Source of the DNA: Paulownia fortunei
Taxonomy: Eukaryota > Streptophyta > Magnoliopsida > Lamiales > Paulowniaceae
Assembly (NCBI GenBank): GCA_019321725.1
Contig: CM033119.1
Coordinates: forward strand, 1,885,865-1,949,864
Direction: 5' to 3'
DNA length: 64,000 bases
Notes under the pieces: generated by a model
Databases searched by the model: none
What the model was told of the DNA's origin: nothing
Seen by the model: only the letters and a program-made list of their open reading frames with translations
Program-made: the position numbers and the translations under genes
Part shown: piece by piece, positions 1 through 13,600 of the stretch
Numbering within the stretch: the first letter of the stretch is position 1
Layout: each line of letters opens with the position of its first letter

Positions 1-342
1 ATATATATATATGTATTAGGCATACATGTGTGTATATACATATAGCAGTCAAGATGGAACTAATTTTAATTATTGAGCTTATTACCTAAATCGGCTGTAG
101 CGAATTTTTAGCAATTTAAAACGGTCTTATAAATGCTACATTTGATGTACCTATAATTGGTATAAATTTATTATTCAATTTTTTTTTTTTATAAAATTGG
201 ACACTTGATCTTCATAGATACACCAAGTGTATCATATACATAGTGTAACATGCAAATTACCATTTAAAACTAATAAAAAAATTCAAAATCATGAATTTCA
301 AACAAATCCACTTAATTTGAGCGAGTGGATCAGATTGAATGA

Positions 343-378
<36 letters not shown>

Positions 379-3282
379 GACCCACATTGCATAACAAATA
401 TAGTAATAATCATTTTCCTAACAACTTGCATTCCACAAAATGTAAATATAAACATTGCAAAGGTGCATTTGGTTTGAATTTCCATAAACATAGGAGTAGT
501 TTAATATTTTATCAATTAAACATGATTTTTTATTTGCATTTTTTCTGCTGTATGGAATTGTTTGATTTTGAATCTTTATACTGCATCAGAATAACATCTG
601 GAATTATTAGTTTCATTGAAGAACCAAAAAGAAAAAGCAAATAATAGTGTGGGCCCAGTTTCACAGTGCAACTGAAGAATTCCAAGGTCTAAGGGTCAAA
701 ATTGGTCAGATCATTGTTGCCAATACCATTCAATTCAATTCAATGTACAAAATACTCCTCCATTTTAGGTCAACTTACATTTAAATTGTAGATCTGGTCC
801 ATAATATATTTAAAAAAACTAGGGAATTTAAGAAGCTAAACCAATTCTAACACCATTCCTCAGTACTTCCATTATTTATAAAAAAAAATTCAAATTCAGG
901 GTACAACTTTTTGGGCAGTCAAAGTAAACCACTCTATCATAAATTTTCAACAAATATTGGTACAATCACCCAAAGAATTAGGCAGTTTGAATTTTGAGTT
1001 TGGCTATTCAATAGGCAAACACATTGAATTTATTATACTGTTTTAGGTTGCATCTTCTTAGGATGGTGCATCCAAGGAACAGGTTTTGCCTTTATATATG
1101 GTGAGTGGTGATCAATGATCCCCCACCAAAACCTCATGAGGTGGGCAAGAAATAGATAGGGTTTATAATAAATTGAATTTGAAAATAAAAATTCAAACTT
1201 AAATTTAAATTTATTTATATTATTAAAACTCGTTGCAATTCAAATGAGTCCGCGACATATCCGATCAGAATCCATTTCCATTCGTAAAAATATGGTCAAT
1301 GTGATTGACAATAAATTATTTATTTAAATAGGATAAAATTTAAGAATTTCTCGAACGCTCATGGAGAGTTGAATGTGTGACATTTTAACGCAACACATTA
1401 AATACAATGATCCCAAAGTACGTAGCTTGGAAAATGAATATTAGAGCTCTAAAAATCACTATCAATTTGTTAAATTTCTCAGCAAAATATGGTTTATGTA
1501 AATATTAAAAAAAAAAAGATCACAAAAGTCTTAACATATGGTAAAATATTCAAGTAATCTTCTTGGAAGATACCTTGGACCATTCCAAATCCTTTTCTCT
1601 AGTTAGGGCTACAAGAAAATTCAACATTTCAAACTCTAATCCCTTGTGCCACATTGTGCACGCGCAATAGACAGGAGAAAACGTCAACAGGAGATTGCCC
1701 TTATTATTAGCAAAGGCAACTCTCGTATCTTGACTACTCGGTTATGTCGGATGTAAGCAATCTTTCATTCAAATTAATGATATTTCATCATCTCCTTCAA
1801 CTTAAGTAAATCCGAAAGACAGTAAATCCCAATGGAAAGGAAATCCTATGCGAAGATATTATACCACCAAAATCCTAATTGTCCACAAGAAACAACTCAC
1901 ATAAAGTGCAAGCCAGTTCTTACAAAACAAATGGACTATGAGTTAACAAATACAACTTCTCTAATTAAATGTGAAACTAAGTAGATATTAGAATTTTCGA
2001 CAATACTTTGGAACTATGGTAACCAAGCTTGAAATTTCCAAAGACTAAGCTAATCAATTTAAAATTGCAAACAATGTTCATGCGTGCATAGTCTGCAAAG
2101 TTAGGCACCCTGCCTGAAGGATGTAAAATTTATATAGATCAAGGGGATGATTTTTGGTGAAGCAACATGCAAAGATTCAAATATTGTGGAAAAAAAAATG
2201 ATGGTGCATGCAGCCAAGATGAACGAACCAAGCCAATTTGGAGAATCAATTTTCGAAAACTTGCTGTGTCAATTCAATAAAGGAAAAACATGCAAACATC
2301 GCACATGGACAAGATTCAAGGTTCTTAGAAAATAAGGTTCACTTTTATCATAAAAAAAGAAAAAGAAAACCAGTAATACAAATCTGACAACCACACAGTA
2401 AAAATGAAATCACCAATGTATCAGCAGAGGCTCAACAGCTCTCTTGAGTACCCCAAAATGCTGAACATATATGCCTTATGTTAAACATCTTGGCACGCTA
2501 GTTGCAAATAAAATCAACAATTATCACATGGACAATAGATTTCAAGGACTATGCGAATGTCTAGAAAGAAAAGTGACCGAGGAAGTGGACAGGTATCAGA
2601 CTTAATTCATAGTCAAATTCACAGAATGGCAGTTTGCTCCTAAGTTGGTGAGAAAGCAACTTAAAGTCGACAATCTCTGCAAAGCTTATCTAGTTTACTT
2701 CCAAAAAACTAATTTTGCTAGTCCAATCATAACAGAAGTTGGCTCATCAGTCCATTCGAATATTTATCAAATCATTAAAACCGACATGATATACACAGCA
2801 GAAGCCAGAGAGTCAGCTCTAGTATTTTTCTTGTTTAATTTTTTTCTCCTCCTCGGATTTTAGTTATTCTCGCCCCTTAATTTATTGCAACCTGCCGCTT
2901 TCTTTTTCCCTTTCCCATAATAATCTTTTTGATGCTATAGTTTGAGGCTCGACTAATTTGGTAACTCAACTAGAAAGTCAGCCCTGAAACATTGTATGCT
3001 TCTCAAGCATTTTATTATGCGAAGTGACAGAGTTCTGTGAGGTTCAGTATGAAGCCAAGATACAAGAAGTTGGCGATGCCTTTGGACAATTTTTCAAAGT
3101 AACATTACACGAATTTTGTAAATTGTTTCACAAAAATGACTAGATAATTGCATGCTTTCTCCAGCTGCAATCTGCTTCCAGCTTGATGCTAATTATGACA
3201 AAATGCTTGCATATTTAGGAAGCCAAGGCCATCTTTGTTTCTTTCTGAAATAAAATGTGTTTTGTGGATCATGACATACGTA
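1..3282. other. Intergenic AT-rich DNA, no gene recognised
   Basis: I see no open frame with codon structure, splice-site support or a recognisable protein family on either strand. The stretch holds short AT microsatellites (1-12 and 347-375) and A/T homopolymers. A small hairpin-capable motif lies near 1120-1145, where a ccacc block pairs with ggtgg around cctcatgagg. Its right end must include the 3' untranslated region of the minus-strand gene that stops at 3283. Confidence 0.6.
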
Positions 3283-5835
3283 CTAGATCATGATCTTTGG
3301 TGGGGGTGATTTTCCATCTTGGTTATCATCGCCGCCTGCATGCAAATAACAAAGTGCTGTGAAAGTTTGAACTCAAACTGTCTTCATCCATCCTGGCTTA
3401 GTTCTCTAAACAAATTTAAGCAACTAAATACATAATACTGATGATATTTCAGAAGCATATAACACAAACCAAGCAATCCTCCAAAAGCAATTTTTCAATC
3501 AATAGCGGTTAACTTTAGCCACATCATAGCCTCACAGGTGAAAGTGAGAGAATAAAATATCAGCATATTAATTACCAGAAAAAATGGAAAAAAAAAAAAC
3601 AGGCGTAAATATCTTCTATTGAATAATTTTATTTTTTTCAAATTTTTCAAAGGTACAGAAGAAGTTGTTATGTGGGCCAAACCAAATGCAGTAGAATTGG
3701 AATTGAATGTGGTGCAATTAAAAAGAGAAATCCACCCAAGAAGCTTAGACTGGCCGCTAAAAAGATATAGTTCATGAAAAAAATTAAAAACAATCTATAA
3801 CAAGATCTTGGAAGAAACCAGAGATTTCATCTTCTGACATAAACACATTCTTTGTCTTATGATCTGGTATAATGAATTCCAAGCAACAGCAAATTTGAAA
3901 GTTGAATTGTCACAACCAATTAGAAATGCAATATCCCAACTCTTCATCGCACATAATTGATTTGAGTACATTTTAGGAGATCCGACTTATATCCTTATCA
4001 GCTTGTAAGATCATTTTTTCAGCCCAGAGAGTACTTAATGGAATGAGGAAAGCAAGGAAACAGAAATATTTCAGGAAGCCAGGCTCAATTGCTTCAATAG
4101 TAGAATTAGTGTAGACGACAACATTGAAAAGCAACAAAAATTATGGCAACCTTGTCAGCTCACCAGCCAGAGACAAAGTAGTCTATCAGTGCAGTGGATT
4201 AACAAAATGACTAAAAAATACAATAGGCTTTAACTTAAGGCTTGCGATAATGTGTTTTTGTTTTGATCCTTCCCTTCTTATGTTGAAGGTACCCTTATGA
4301 AGAACCCCTAAACTACAATTACTTTCCTGCTTTTGGCACACCTCTAACTTAAAGTGATTCTGGCTTAAATAGAAATATAAAAAGGAGAAAGTCATGATGC
4401 TTGTCAGATGAAGAAATGTAGATTTAATTGAATTTCAAATATGTCCTGTAGGTGCTTGTATCCAAGAGTTTTAAGATGAAAAGCTCTTGCAGTCTCAATA
4501 GCACGCTCCCTCGGGCATGCTCTTCGAGAATTAGCCAATAGACAGTGAATGGGAACCTTAGTCCACGCATTGAAGGACAAAACAGTGTAACTTATCAGGT
4601 GGAAGCCTACAAGGTAAATGTCACATGTAGCAAGTAATGCACTTGCAAGTTATGTAGCAATTCACATTTCTTTTTTTTTTTTTTTTTTTTTAAGTTATGG
4701 TTAAAAGACAACGCACATCAATCAGGCCATGGACTTAAATTGAACAAATAACAATCTAGAGTATTCAGAATACAATAGGTTCACCATGTTCGTGGGTGAG
4801 TATGATGGGGAAAAATTCCAAGGCAATTTTGCCCAAGTATAAGTAAAACTCAGTTCTGTTCCCAACATTGAAAAACAATGTACACATGTATAAACCATAA
4901 AAAATATCACCACTTGTCAACTCATATATAGGACTAATATCTTGTCATCTGTTCATTCAGGCAGGCAGAAGAACATGAAACTTCTCTGGTAGAAAAACAA
5001 TATTATCACCTTAAAACTTCACTGTCAATGTGGATCAGGGATATGGCAGAAGAACAGGAGAAGGAAAAGGAAAAGCATTGAAAACTAAAATTCATCACAT
5101 TTTCTTTCCAACAAAATACGGATCAATTTTGAAAACTTATAGACCCGGTGCTTTGTAGCAAAAAATTGAAGGTTAGAATTATAAATGATAACAATCAAAT
5201 CCTAAATAGATTTCTCATCCATTCCAATTTTCCATTAGCTAAATTCTATTGCTCCAAAGTCCAAACAACTAGACTTAGAAATCAACAAATATCTCTTATA
5301 ATTATAAGCATTAGCTTAATGTTTTCCTCTATCACCTAAACAATAACAAGTTTTTTCTTAGTACGTTGTCCTAAAATCCAAATTCCAAGCATATGCAACC
5401 GCAGAAATATGTAATCTACATTTGAAAAGTTTTAACATAAATTCATCATGCTCAAGGAAGCACAGGGTACGACTCTGAATGCACAACTCACAACAAAGCA
5501 ATGCAGCACCGATAAATAGTGAAAATACCAGAAATGACAGCGGAGGTAGGGGTGACAACTTCTCCGTAGATAGACTTGAGCGTGGAAAGGGGGACCAGGG
5601 TTTTCTGGGGATTTGCTTCGGCCTCCGCGTAGAGCTTCTGCTTCCACTCCCAAATGGTATTTTTGATAACCTTGTTTGTTTTGAGCAGCGAGTCCTTCTC
5701 CGCCTCCAGCGCCTCGATTGTTCGCTCCTGCGCCACCGATCTCGCCGCCAGAGCGCCGAAAGCGCCTACTAAAAGCGTGTTAATTACAGCGCTGCTGTTT
5801 GCCGCCCGGTTCAGTGTGCTCATTACTTGCTCCAT
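3283..5835 (-). CDS. Small plant protein with one hydrophobic segment and a coiled coil, function unknown
   Basis: Two exons on the minus strand, 5835-5529 and 3335-3283, joined by a 2.2-kb GT-AG intron in phase 1 (split Gly codon), give a 119-aa product. The start at 5835 is chosen because the Met-Glu-Gln-Val-Met segment begins the conserved part; the frame is open further upstream but that stretch looks like untranslated leader. Residues about 15-32 are a hydrophobic, Ala/Gly-rich segment (NTLLVGAFGALAARS) that could be one membrane helix. Residues 36-75 are charged and heptad-like, ending in a WEWKQKLYAEAEA block, and suggest a coiled coil. The tail is hydrophilic and ends PPPKIMI. I recognise it as a conserved plant small-protein type but know no function. 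The layout (short matrix or lumen N-terminus, one helix, coiled coil) would fit an organelle or endomembrane anchor; that is inference. It is divergent to the PDS5 gene, 1.8 kb away. Confidence 0.75.
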
Positions 5836-7671
5836 TTTGCCACGCTCCGATTCAGCATCGGGTTTTTTTACGTCTTTTATTTTTCTCTTGTTAGAGGTTG
5901 TTTGGTGAGGGGAGATGGAGGGAAAGGGGCACGAAATTGATTCGGCGTCTAATTCGAAACAAATTTGATTGATTTTAAACCAATCACATATACAAATACT
6001 TATTATGTAATTATTTGGGTTTGGTCGCATTTAATTTAAATATTTATTTTTAATCTCTAACACAATAAAATGTATTTTGCTCCATACACATTTATGTAAA
6101 ATATTTTCGTTTGAATGCATCAAGTGATACGAAATTCTCAAAAGAAAAATATTATTTTTTTAAGATTTGAAAAAAATAAAAAAATAGTATTTGCACTCCT
6201 AAAAAAATCTATTGCTCCATTTGGTTTCATCGTAATCTTTATAATAAATATATATATATTCAAACAATATATAATAAAATCCTCTATATTTGATTGAAAA
6301 TAAATATATATATATATATATACATTTTTTTAATTACAGTTGATGAAAATTTATTTGTTTCTATTTTTAAGTGCCGATGTTAGTATTATATTTTAAGTAA
6401 CTAAATATGATAGAAAGGGAAGCCAAATCCTAAAGTTAGTTATGTGTGTAATAATATAAAATTTAGCAGTGATTATATAAATAGGATATGAAATAATAAT
6501 TTAATTTGTGCAGTGATTATTCGTTGCTATATTTTATGTTTGGAAAATAAAAATATAAAGTGTGTGGTAATAAGGAGGTTGAATTTGAAGAAAAAAATAA
6601 AAAAGTAAAAATAAATGATTTGGTGTATTGGAAAGTTGGGACTTTTAGAATATATAACAAATTTGAGAATTATTCAATTTACATAAAAAAAAAAGTTCTG
6701 ACATTTCAATGGACATTATGCACCTATTACACAATAAATACAAATCAATTTTATAATAATATAGCGTTCATAGTTGTTTTTTTACTCCAAACTTTAAAAC
6801 CAACAAAATCTTTTTCATTTCTCTCAAATATTCTATTTGAATGAGAAATTAAAAAAAAAATAAAAAAAATTACAGGTGAGGTGTTCAGTTTATACCACCT
6901 CTATCATTTTTTTCACGACAAAATAAAATAATTATATAGATTAATCCGAATTGGTAAAATTACAAATATAAAAACTCAAACTCTACAATATCTTGATATA
7001 AATTTAAAGCTCATTGATTTATTATAATTGGATGAATAAGGTAACATGATTTTTAAAACATCCATTTAATTTTGAAAAAATAAAATTGTAAAGAAAAATA
7101 AATAAAAATATCATCTATGCACAACAATAACTTATTTGATGAAATCTTTAGGTAATATATTATACTTGACTTATCTAAATTTTTATGAAAATATATTTTT
7201 AAGGGAGATATTTTAGCAAAACTCAAAAATCTGAGACAATTTGAATATTTTAACGAGTAATAAATTAACAACGTGTGGTTGTGTCCTCTCTCTTATTTAT
7301 CGTGTTTAGTTTATAATGGAATCAACTTTTGATATTTTTCTTTTTCCAATTTTTCATTAAAATTCAAGATTCAAACATGCCCTAAATGTTTCTAGTTTTT
7401 TCCTTTCATTTTCCGGCTTCCCCACTACCTTTTTTTCCCAACCAAACACACCCTTGTAGCAGACAATAAGTAATTTCCCAAACTGCCCTTCATATTTTCA
7501 TCTAACCGCCTCTGTTCACTCTGCATTAATTGCGCAGGCGGGAATCTTCACTCTCAAAAACAAACCCCACGTTTTCATCAGTCTTTCTCTCTCTCTTTCT
7601 CAGCACAGTACTCACATCACTCTCAAACAACTCAGAAGTGCACACATTAACACACAAAATACGCACTGAAA
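5836..7671. promoter_or_regulatory. Divergent intergenic region between the small coiled-coil gene and PDS5
   Basis: This 1.8-kb stretch separates two divergently transcribed genes, so it must hold both promoters and 5' leaders. It is strongly AT-rich, with an AT microsatellite at 6305-6321. The last 150 bases before the PDS5 start become CT-rich (7575-7625) and look like a typical plant 5' leader. I found no protein-coding frame that I trust inside it and cannot place a transcription start from sequence alone. Confidence 0.45.
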
Positions 7672-10600
7672 ATGGCGGAGGCAGAGAAGAAGGAGGAGGA
7701 GGCCAAGAAAGTGATAGCGCAAATCGGCAAACAACTCGCCTCTTCCAAAACTTGCCCGAACAAAGGCATTCTTGTAAAATTACTTAAGGTAAAAAATGGA
7801 ATTTTTTTTTCAACATTAGTATAACCATACATAATCGGTCTTTGATTTATTTCTTGTTTCTTTTTCTTTCAAATGATTTATTTGTTTATTTTTTGTTTCT
7901 TTTTCTTTCAAATGATTTATTTTTTTATTTCTTGTTTCTTTTTTGCTTGTTTGTATAGATAGTTATGTTAATGTTGGTTTGTTGTTTCTTTTATTTTAAT
8001 TTTTTGGTTTTGCCACCCCTCCCCCATGAAATATTGATAATTTTGCACTGGCAGAGTTTTGAAGAGAGTACGAAGAAAAGGGGAAGAGAGTATGAAGAAA
8101 AGGGGATGAGAGAACGAAGAAAAGGGGATGGGATAGATTACTGTTGTATGTTAATTGGCATATCTGACTTCAACCCTTGTTAGTACATACATGACATTGC
8201 AAATTCCTTCAATTCATGCGTGGGTGCATTTGTAGAATAAGGTTTTCCAAATTTTTTTATGCGTTCATTATATGTTTTTCTTCTTATTCTTTTTCTTCTT
8301 GGTCTTTTGTGTGTGTGTGTGTGTGTTTATTTGTGCTGGGCTGGTTTTCATGTTTCTCATGCAATGCAGTTCCACATCTGTGCTCATGATTCTATAGTTT
8401 TGTACAAACTCTGGATAGTGGACTCTTTCTTTATATAATATGTGATTGTTGTACATATATTGCTATAGCAGATCCGCACTGTGGTTGAATGTTTCTTGTG
8501 GTTTTGATGTATAAATAAAGAGGACGTGTTATTGATGTATATATGGAAATAAAACCCTTTGAGACCTTTGCTCTTAATTAATTTTAATGCTAATGCACTT
8601 TTTTGACACTTTTTTGACAAATGCATGCAACTGCAACAAGTCCCTGTAATTGTGTAGATAGGTTTTACCCTAACATAGGAGTACCATTATCATTGGAGAA
8701 ACTATTGGGTTTTGAGTTGCCATTGGTGTCACAATTAGATGAACTAAGCGTAGTTGATTGAAAATGACTTTCTGTTGGTTTACATGTAATTCTTGATTTT
8801 TTCACTGGGAAAATTTGTTTGCGTTGCTATGACCTTTAGAAAGGGACCTTTTACTATGGGAGGCATGATGCCTGTATATTGCATGCTGATGCAATTATGG
8901 TAACTTAAGGATTGTATCGCTCTTTGCTTTGCAAAGTGGAAAGTGTATGTATGCCTTCAGTGCATTTGATGTTTATTTTTCTTTTGTAAATGGATCTGTA
9001 TATTTTTTCTCTCAACTAAGTTTTCATTAAAAAAAAAAAAAACACAAGGAGTTAAGTGCATTACTTCTATCCATGGCTGCTTATTGGCTGATTATGTGAG
9101 GTTGCTTAAGTCTCAGTAGCTTTTGCCTATGTGGTAATAGGCTGTAAGTGGATGCATTGAGTTTTGCAAATATGGACAATTTTGAAGTAGTATGATGTTT
9201 CAATGGACATCAGTTTTTGAAGTTTGTGGTTTGATCAATGCTTTTCAGCTTTTGGAGATCAATTCATTAGATTTTACTCTTGAAGTAGTCTTTCGTGCTA
9301 TTTAGGTTGTGACATTAATGACATCATATTAATGTGAATATACCACCGAGTAAATAAATCACATGGATGTGGTTTCTTCAACATACAGGTGTCATGATCT
9401 TAATATTTGGAGGACTACTCTAGCGTAGCATCATATTAGTATGTGATATGTAGGCAAATTAGCATTTGTCATGCATTGGGACTTGGGTTTTCATTTGTGA
9501 TGGTTCTAGTACTGAAGTAGGTTGATTGAACCCCTGTCGATTCATTTAGCTCTATGTTGATGTGGTATGTTTCAGTTTCCTTGAGTGTTGAGGTTGACTT
9601 GTGATATCTTTTGTACAGCAAGCCACAAGTGCTTTCCCAGAGTTAAAACAGTCAGAATCACTAAAATTTTCAGTCAAGCCACTGACTGATTCTCTAATTA
9701 GGCATGGCCTACTTGACCATAAAGATAAAGACATTAGGCTCCTGGTTGGCATCTGTCTCTGCGAAGTTATAAGGGTCCTGGCACCAAATCCTGATTTTAG
9801 CCTTGCAGTTTCCAGGGTAAAATGTTTAGCTTATGCAATATTGCTTTTCAATTTTTTTGTGATTACTTTTGTTACAAAATGATGGATTTTATTTGAGTAT
9901 AGCATTCTTGTTGGACGTATATATTCAGTTAATTCTTTCTTTTTACAGGACATTTTTAGATTTCTTTTAAGCATGTTTGGGGAGCTTGATGACATAGCTA
10001 GCCCATATTTCTTGAGGAGGGCCAAGTTACTGGAGACAGTTGCTAAACTGCGGTTTTGTTTGGTAATGCTAGATACTGGATGTGAAGATTTGGTTCTCAA
10101 AATGTTCAAAAGCTTCTTCAGTGTTGTGAGGTTTGCATTTCCTCCTTCTGTGTTCCTCTCTCTGTCTCAACCTTTTCTTAATGTTCTATTTCTGCATCTC
10201 TTCTTTCGTGCTTTTGACTATGAATAAAAAACGTATTATACATACTTGCCTTCGCTATAGTTATCTGATTCCTGCAATTAAAGTCATTGAAGGAAGCATA
10301 AAAATAGAAATTAAACTCGGAGTAGAAATTTATCATGTATTTTGAAGTACGACGTATGAATTACTGTAACTTCGGCCCTTGCTTAATTGCTTGTTGTTGG
10401 AGATATACGTTAGTGATAACATCAGTGAAGAGTTTCTTTAAGAGCGTTTACGGGATTTTTAGGGTCCATATTTTACTTTTTAAGTTGGTGTGTAATTTGA
10501 CTTCTATGAGTTTAACTTGAATAATGTAAATAGTTACTGATCACATATCTTCTCTCGCAATTATCTTAAATTCTATGCACTCTATTGTGCTTGTAAATGG

Positions 10601-13600
10601 AAAATGGTTCCGTATATTGTTTGGAATGGCATTCCCCTGGTAATAGTTTGTCCAAAAATAATAATTCAGAATCTGCTATTTTTTATGTAATTAATTGCAA
10701 CGGAATGATTCTGCTCCTAGTTTCTATGCTGCAGATTTCAATAGAGTTTTACAGGAAGAAATGAGAATTGATTCTAGATACATTACTTTTCATGTATGTC
10801 CCTGATATTTTTGTTTACCCAATGCTTTCTTTCCTACATTAGCATTTTTTGTTTCCATTGTTCAATGCTTTATTGCTGTACTTTCCTACACAAAGTTCCA
10901 TTAATGCCTTTCCTTTCTATCACATGAGGTGATCCTTTCGGAGATTCATATTCGGGCAACATGGTCCAGTGTTCAAAAAATTATCATATGGTTATGTAAG
11001 AGGGGCATCGTGCATTTTTTTTTTAAATGTATGGAAATTGCGGGATTACAATTATTTTGTAACTCTTATATGGGTTACATTATTTTTGTTGTCTTGACTC
11101 TTATTTTTGGAGTCTCACTGGGGGGCTGAAATGACATGAAAAAGTTTGTGTTGGCATTGTTATTTTACTTGTAGGGAAGATCATCCTCAAAGTTTGATTA
11201 ATTCAATGTCATCAATAATAACAAGCATTTTGGAGGAGAAAGTGGAGGCAGATCCTGATCCTCTCGAAAGGAATACATTTCAGTCACTCTTAGATGTGAT
11301 TTTGCAGAATATCATTAAGGAGAGGAAGGTAGATGTTAAAAAGTTCAAGATTTCATTTGTGTCATTAAGAGCATAAGGTCTTTCAACAATATTTTCTGTA
11401 TTACATCTGACATGGATGCTGTGCACATTGATTGTGCTATTGCTCTGTGCATTTCTTCTGCAAATTCAGTTTTCTACACTACTAAGTTTTTCCATTGATC
11501 TTATGCTCTTCAGGGTGTAGCATCTGCTTCTTCTCGACTTGCTGTTTCTGTCATACAAAATTGTGGAGAAAAGCTGGAGCGCTGTATATGTCAGTTCCTG
11601 ACATCATGCATATTGAATAGAGATGCTGTTGGGAGTGTGATTAAAGAATCTTACCATGAGATTATACTTGAAATATACCAAATTGCTCCTCAATTGCTTC
11701 TTTCTGTCATTCCTTATTTGACTCATGAATTACTGGTTTGTAATCCCTTCACTGCTCATTCTGTCCAAAAATGCTGTATTCTTGTGAACTGAATGAATTT
11801 CATAATTTGCTTATTTCATCCCACTCTTACACGATTGCAAGCTCGAAGATGACTCTTGACTTTGCGTTTTGACTTATATATTTCCTTCCTATTGTCATTC
11901 CTGCCAGTTATTTTTCATTATTTAGTTTCTATTTCTCTTGTACTTATTTCTGTTTTGGCTCCTTGGGGTAAGTGAAAAGTTAATGCAACTTGCAGACTGA
12001 TCAGGTTGATGTCCGAATTAAAGCTCTTAATTTAATTAGAAAGCTCCTAGGATTGCATGGGCAACATGTTGCACGGGAATATCCCCACGTCTTCATCGAG
12101 TTGCTGAATAGATTCTCTGACAAGTCTGCGGAAGTGAGACTTAGTGCTCTTTCATGTGCTAAAGCTCTCTACATGACTAATCCATCAGGGAGAGAATCAC
12201 TTGAAACTCTCTGTAAGCTGTCAGAATGCCAATGATATCTGTGCGTTGCAGCATATTTCTGCTTATCTTTTTCCAATACTGATTATTGATTTATTTAATT
12301 GATCTGTGAGATGCGCAGCTGCCATTCAGGGTCGACTCTTAGATCATGATGATAAAGTGAGAACGGAAGCAGTGAATGTGGTGTGTGAACTAGCTAAGAC
12401 TAACTTAAACTTCAAATCCTCAGATTTAATAACTCAAGCGGCCGAAAGACTTCGTGATAAGAAGGTTTCATTTTCTTTAAGGGTATTCAGCTCTCGGAAC
12501 TTCTCATCTCTTTCCACTCTCTGATTTTTCACTTCAAATTATCTAGGTCTTGGTCAGAAGTAAAGTCTTGAAAAAGTTGGTAGAACTATACAAGGAATAT
12601 TGCACAAGGTGTGCAGCAGGCATCACTTTGCTCAATGAACATATTGAAGAGATTCCTTGCAAGGTTTTGATGCTTTGTTACGAGAAAGACTGTCAGGAGT
12701 TCAGGTATGGCTATTCATATGAAAATAAGCTAATCACCTTAGTCCTTTTCAGTAAAATGCAATACAATGGTTTTGCTTGGATTCCAGGCCTCAAAGCATG
12801 GAGCTTGTGCTAGCTGATTTGTTCCCTGCTTCTCTTTCAATAGAGGAAAGGACAAGGCATTGGATATTTATATTTTCACTCTTCAAGTCACCTCATCTTA
12901 AGTCACTGAAAACTATTCTATCTCAAAAACGGAGGTGTTCTTTTTGATCTGCTGATTTGCTTTACTTCAATTTTTTAATCACATGTTTCTAAAACTGTTC
13001 GGTTTTCTGTCAGGCTACGAGATGGGCTTAAAGATTACTTGGATCTCTGGAATAGAGCAGAGGTATGGATAGATTTCAGCAAATTGTGATTTTTCCTTCA
13101 CTTTTTTCTGGATATGCTTGTTTCTTAGTAAAGGGTAAGCAGCTAGGAGTTTTTTGAATAGATGGTTTTTGCCTCACTGGATTTGACATGCGTAGCCAAA
13201 ATCATCTTTAGCTGTTTGAATAGAGAACTCTCTGGAAAAATTTGAAGTGTATTCCCCCAAAACAAATGTTCAGGCTCAGGTTTGGTGATTTGGGATCCAC
13301 CCAATTCCTGGGTCATTCAGAATCCTTTTTCCCCATATATCTTCCAGCATGTTACAGTTCTCTGGAGAGTTTCCACCCATATTATCCTCATTGCTGCAGC
13401 CTCCAATTGCTATCAACCTACTCCAGAGTTATTAAATACTGCCATCATTAACATGCAATAGGAGAATGAAGCATTATAGCCAAATGGAAACCAGATCTGA
13501 GAAAAAAATGCGATGTCTGGTTGGTTGTCGTAGGCCTACCAAATATAAAGCTTACTCTTCAATAAATTTTTAACGAGTATAGAGTGAGGAAGAGTCGATC

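Noticed and set aside
2147..2335. Short open frame in the left intergenic DNA
   Set aside because: Low-complexity, no homologue recognised, no splice partners and no promoter context.
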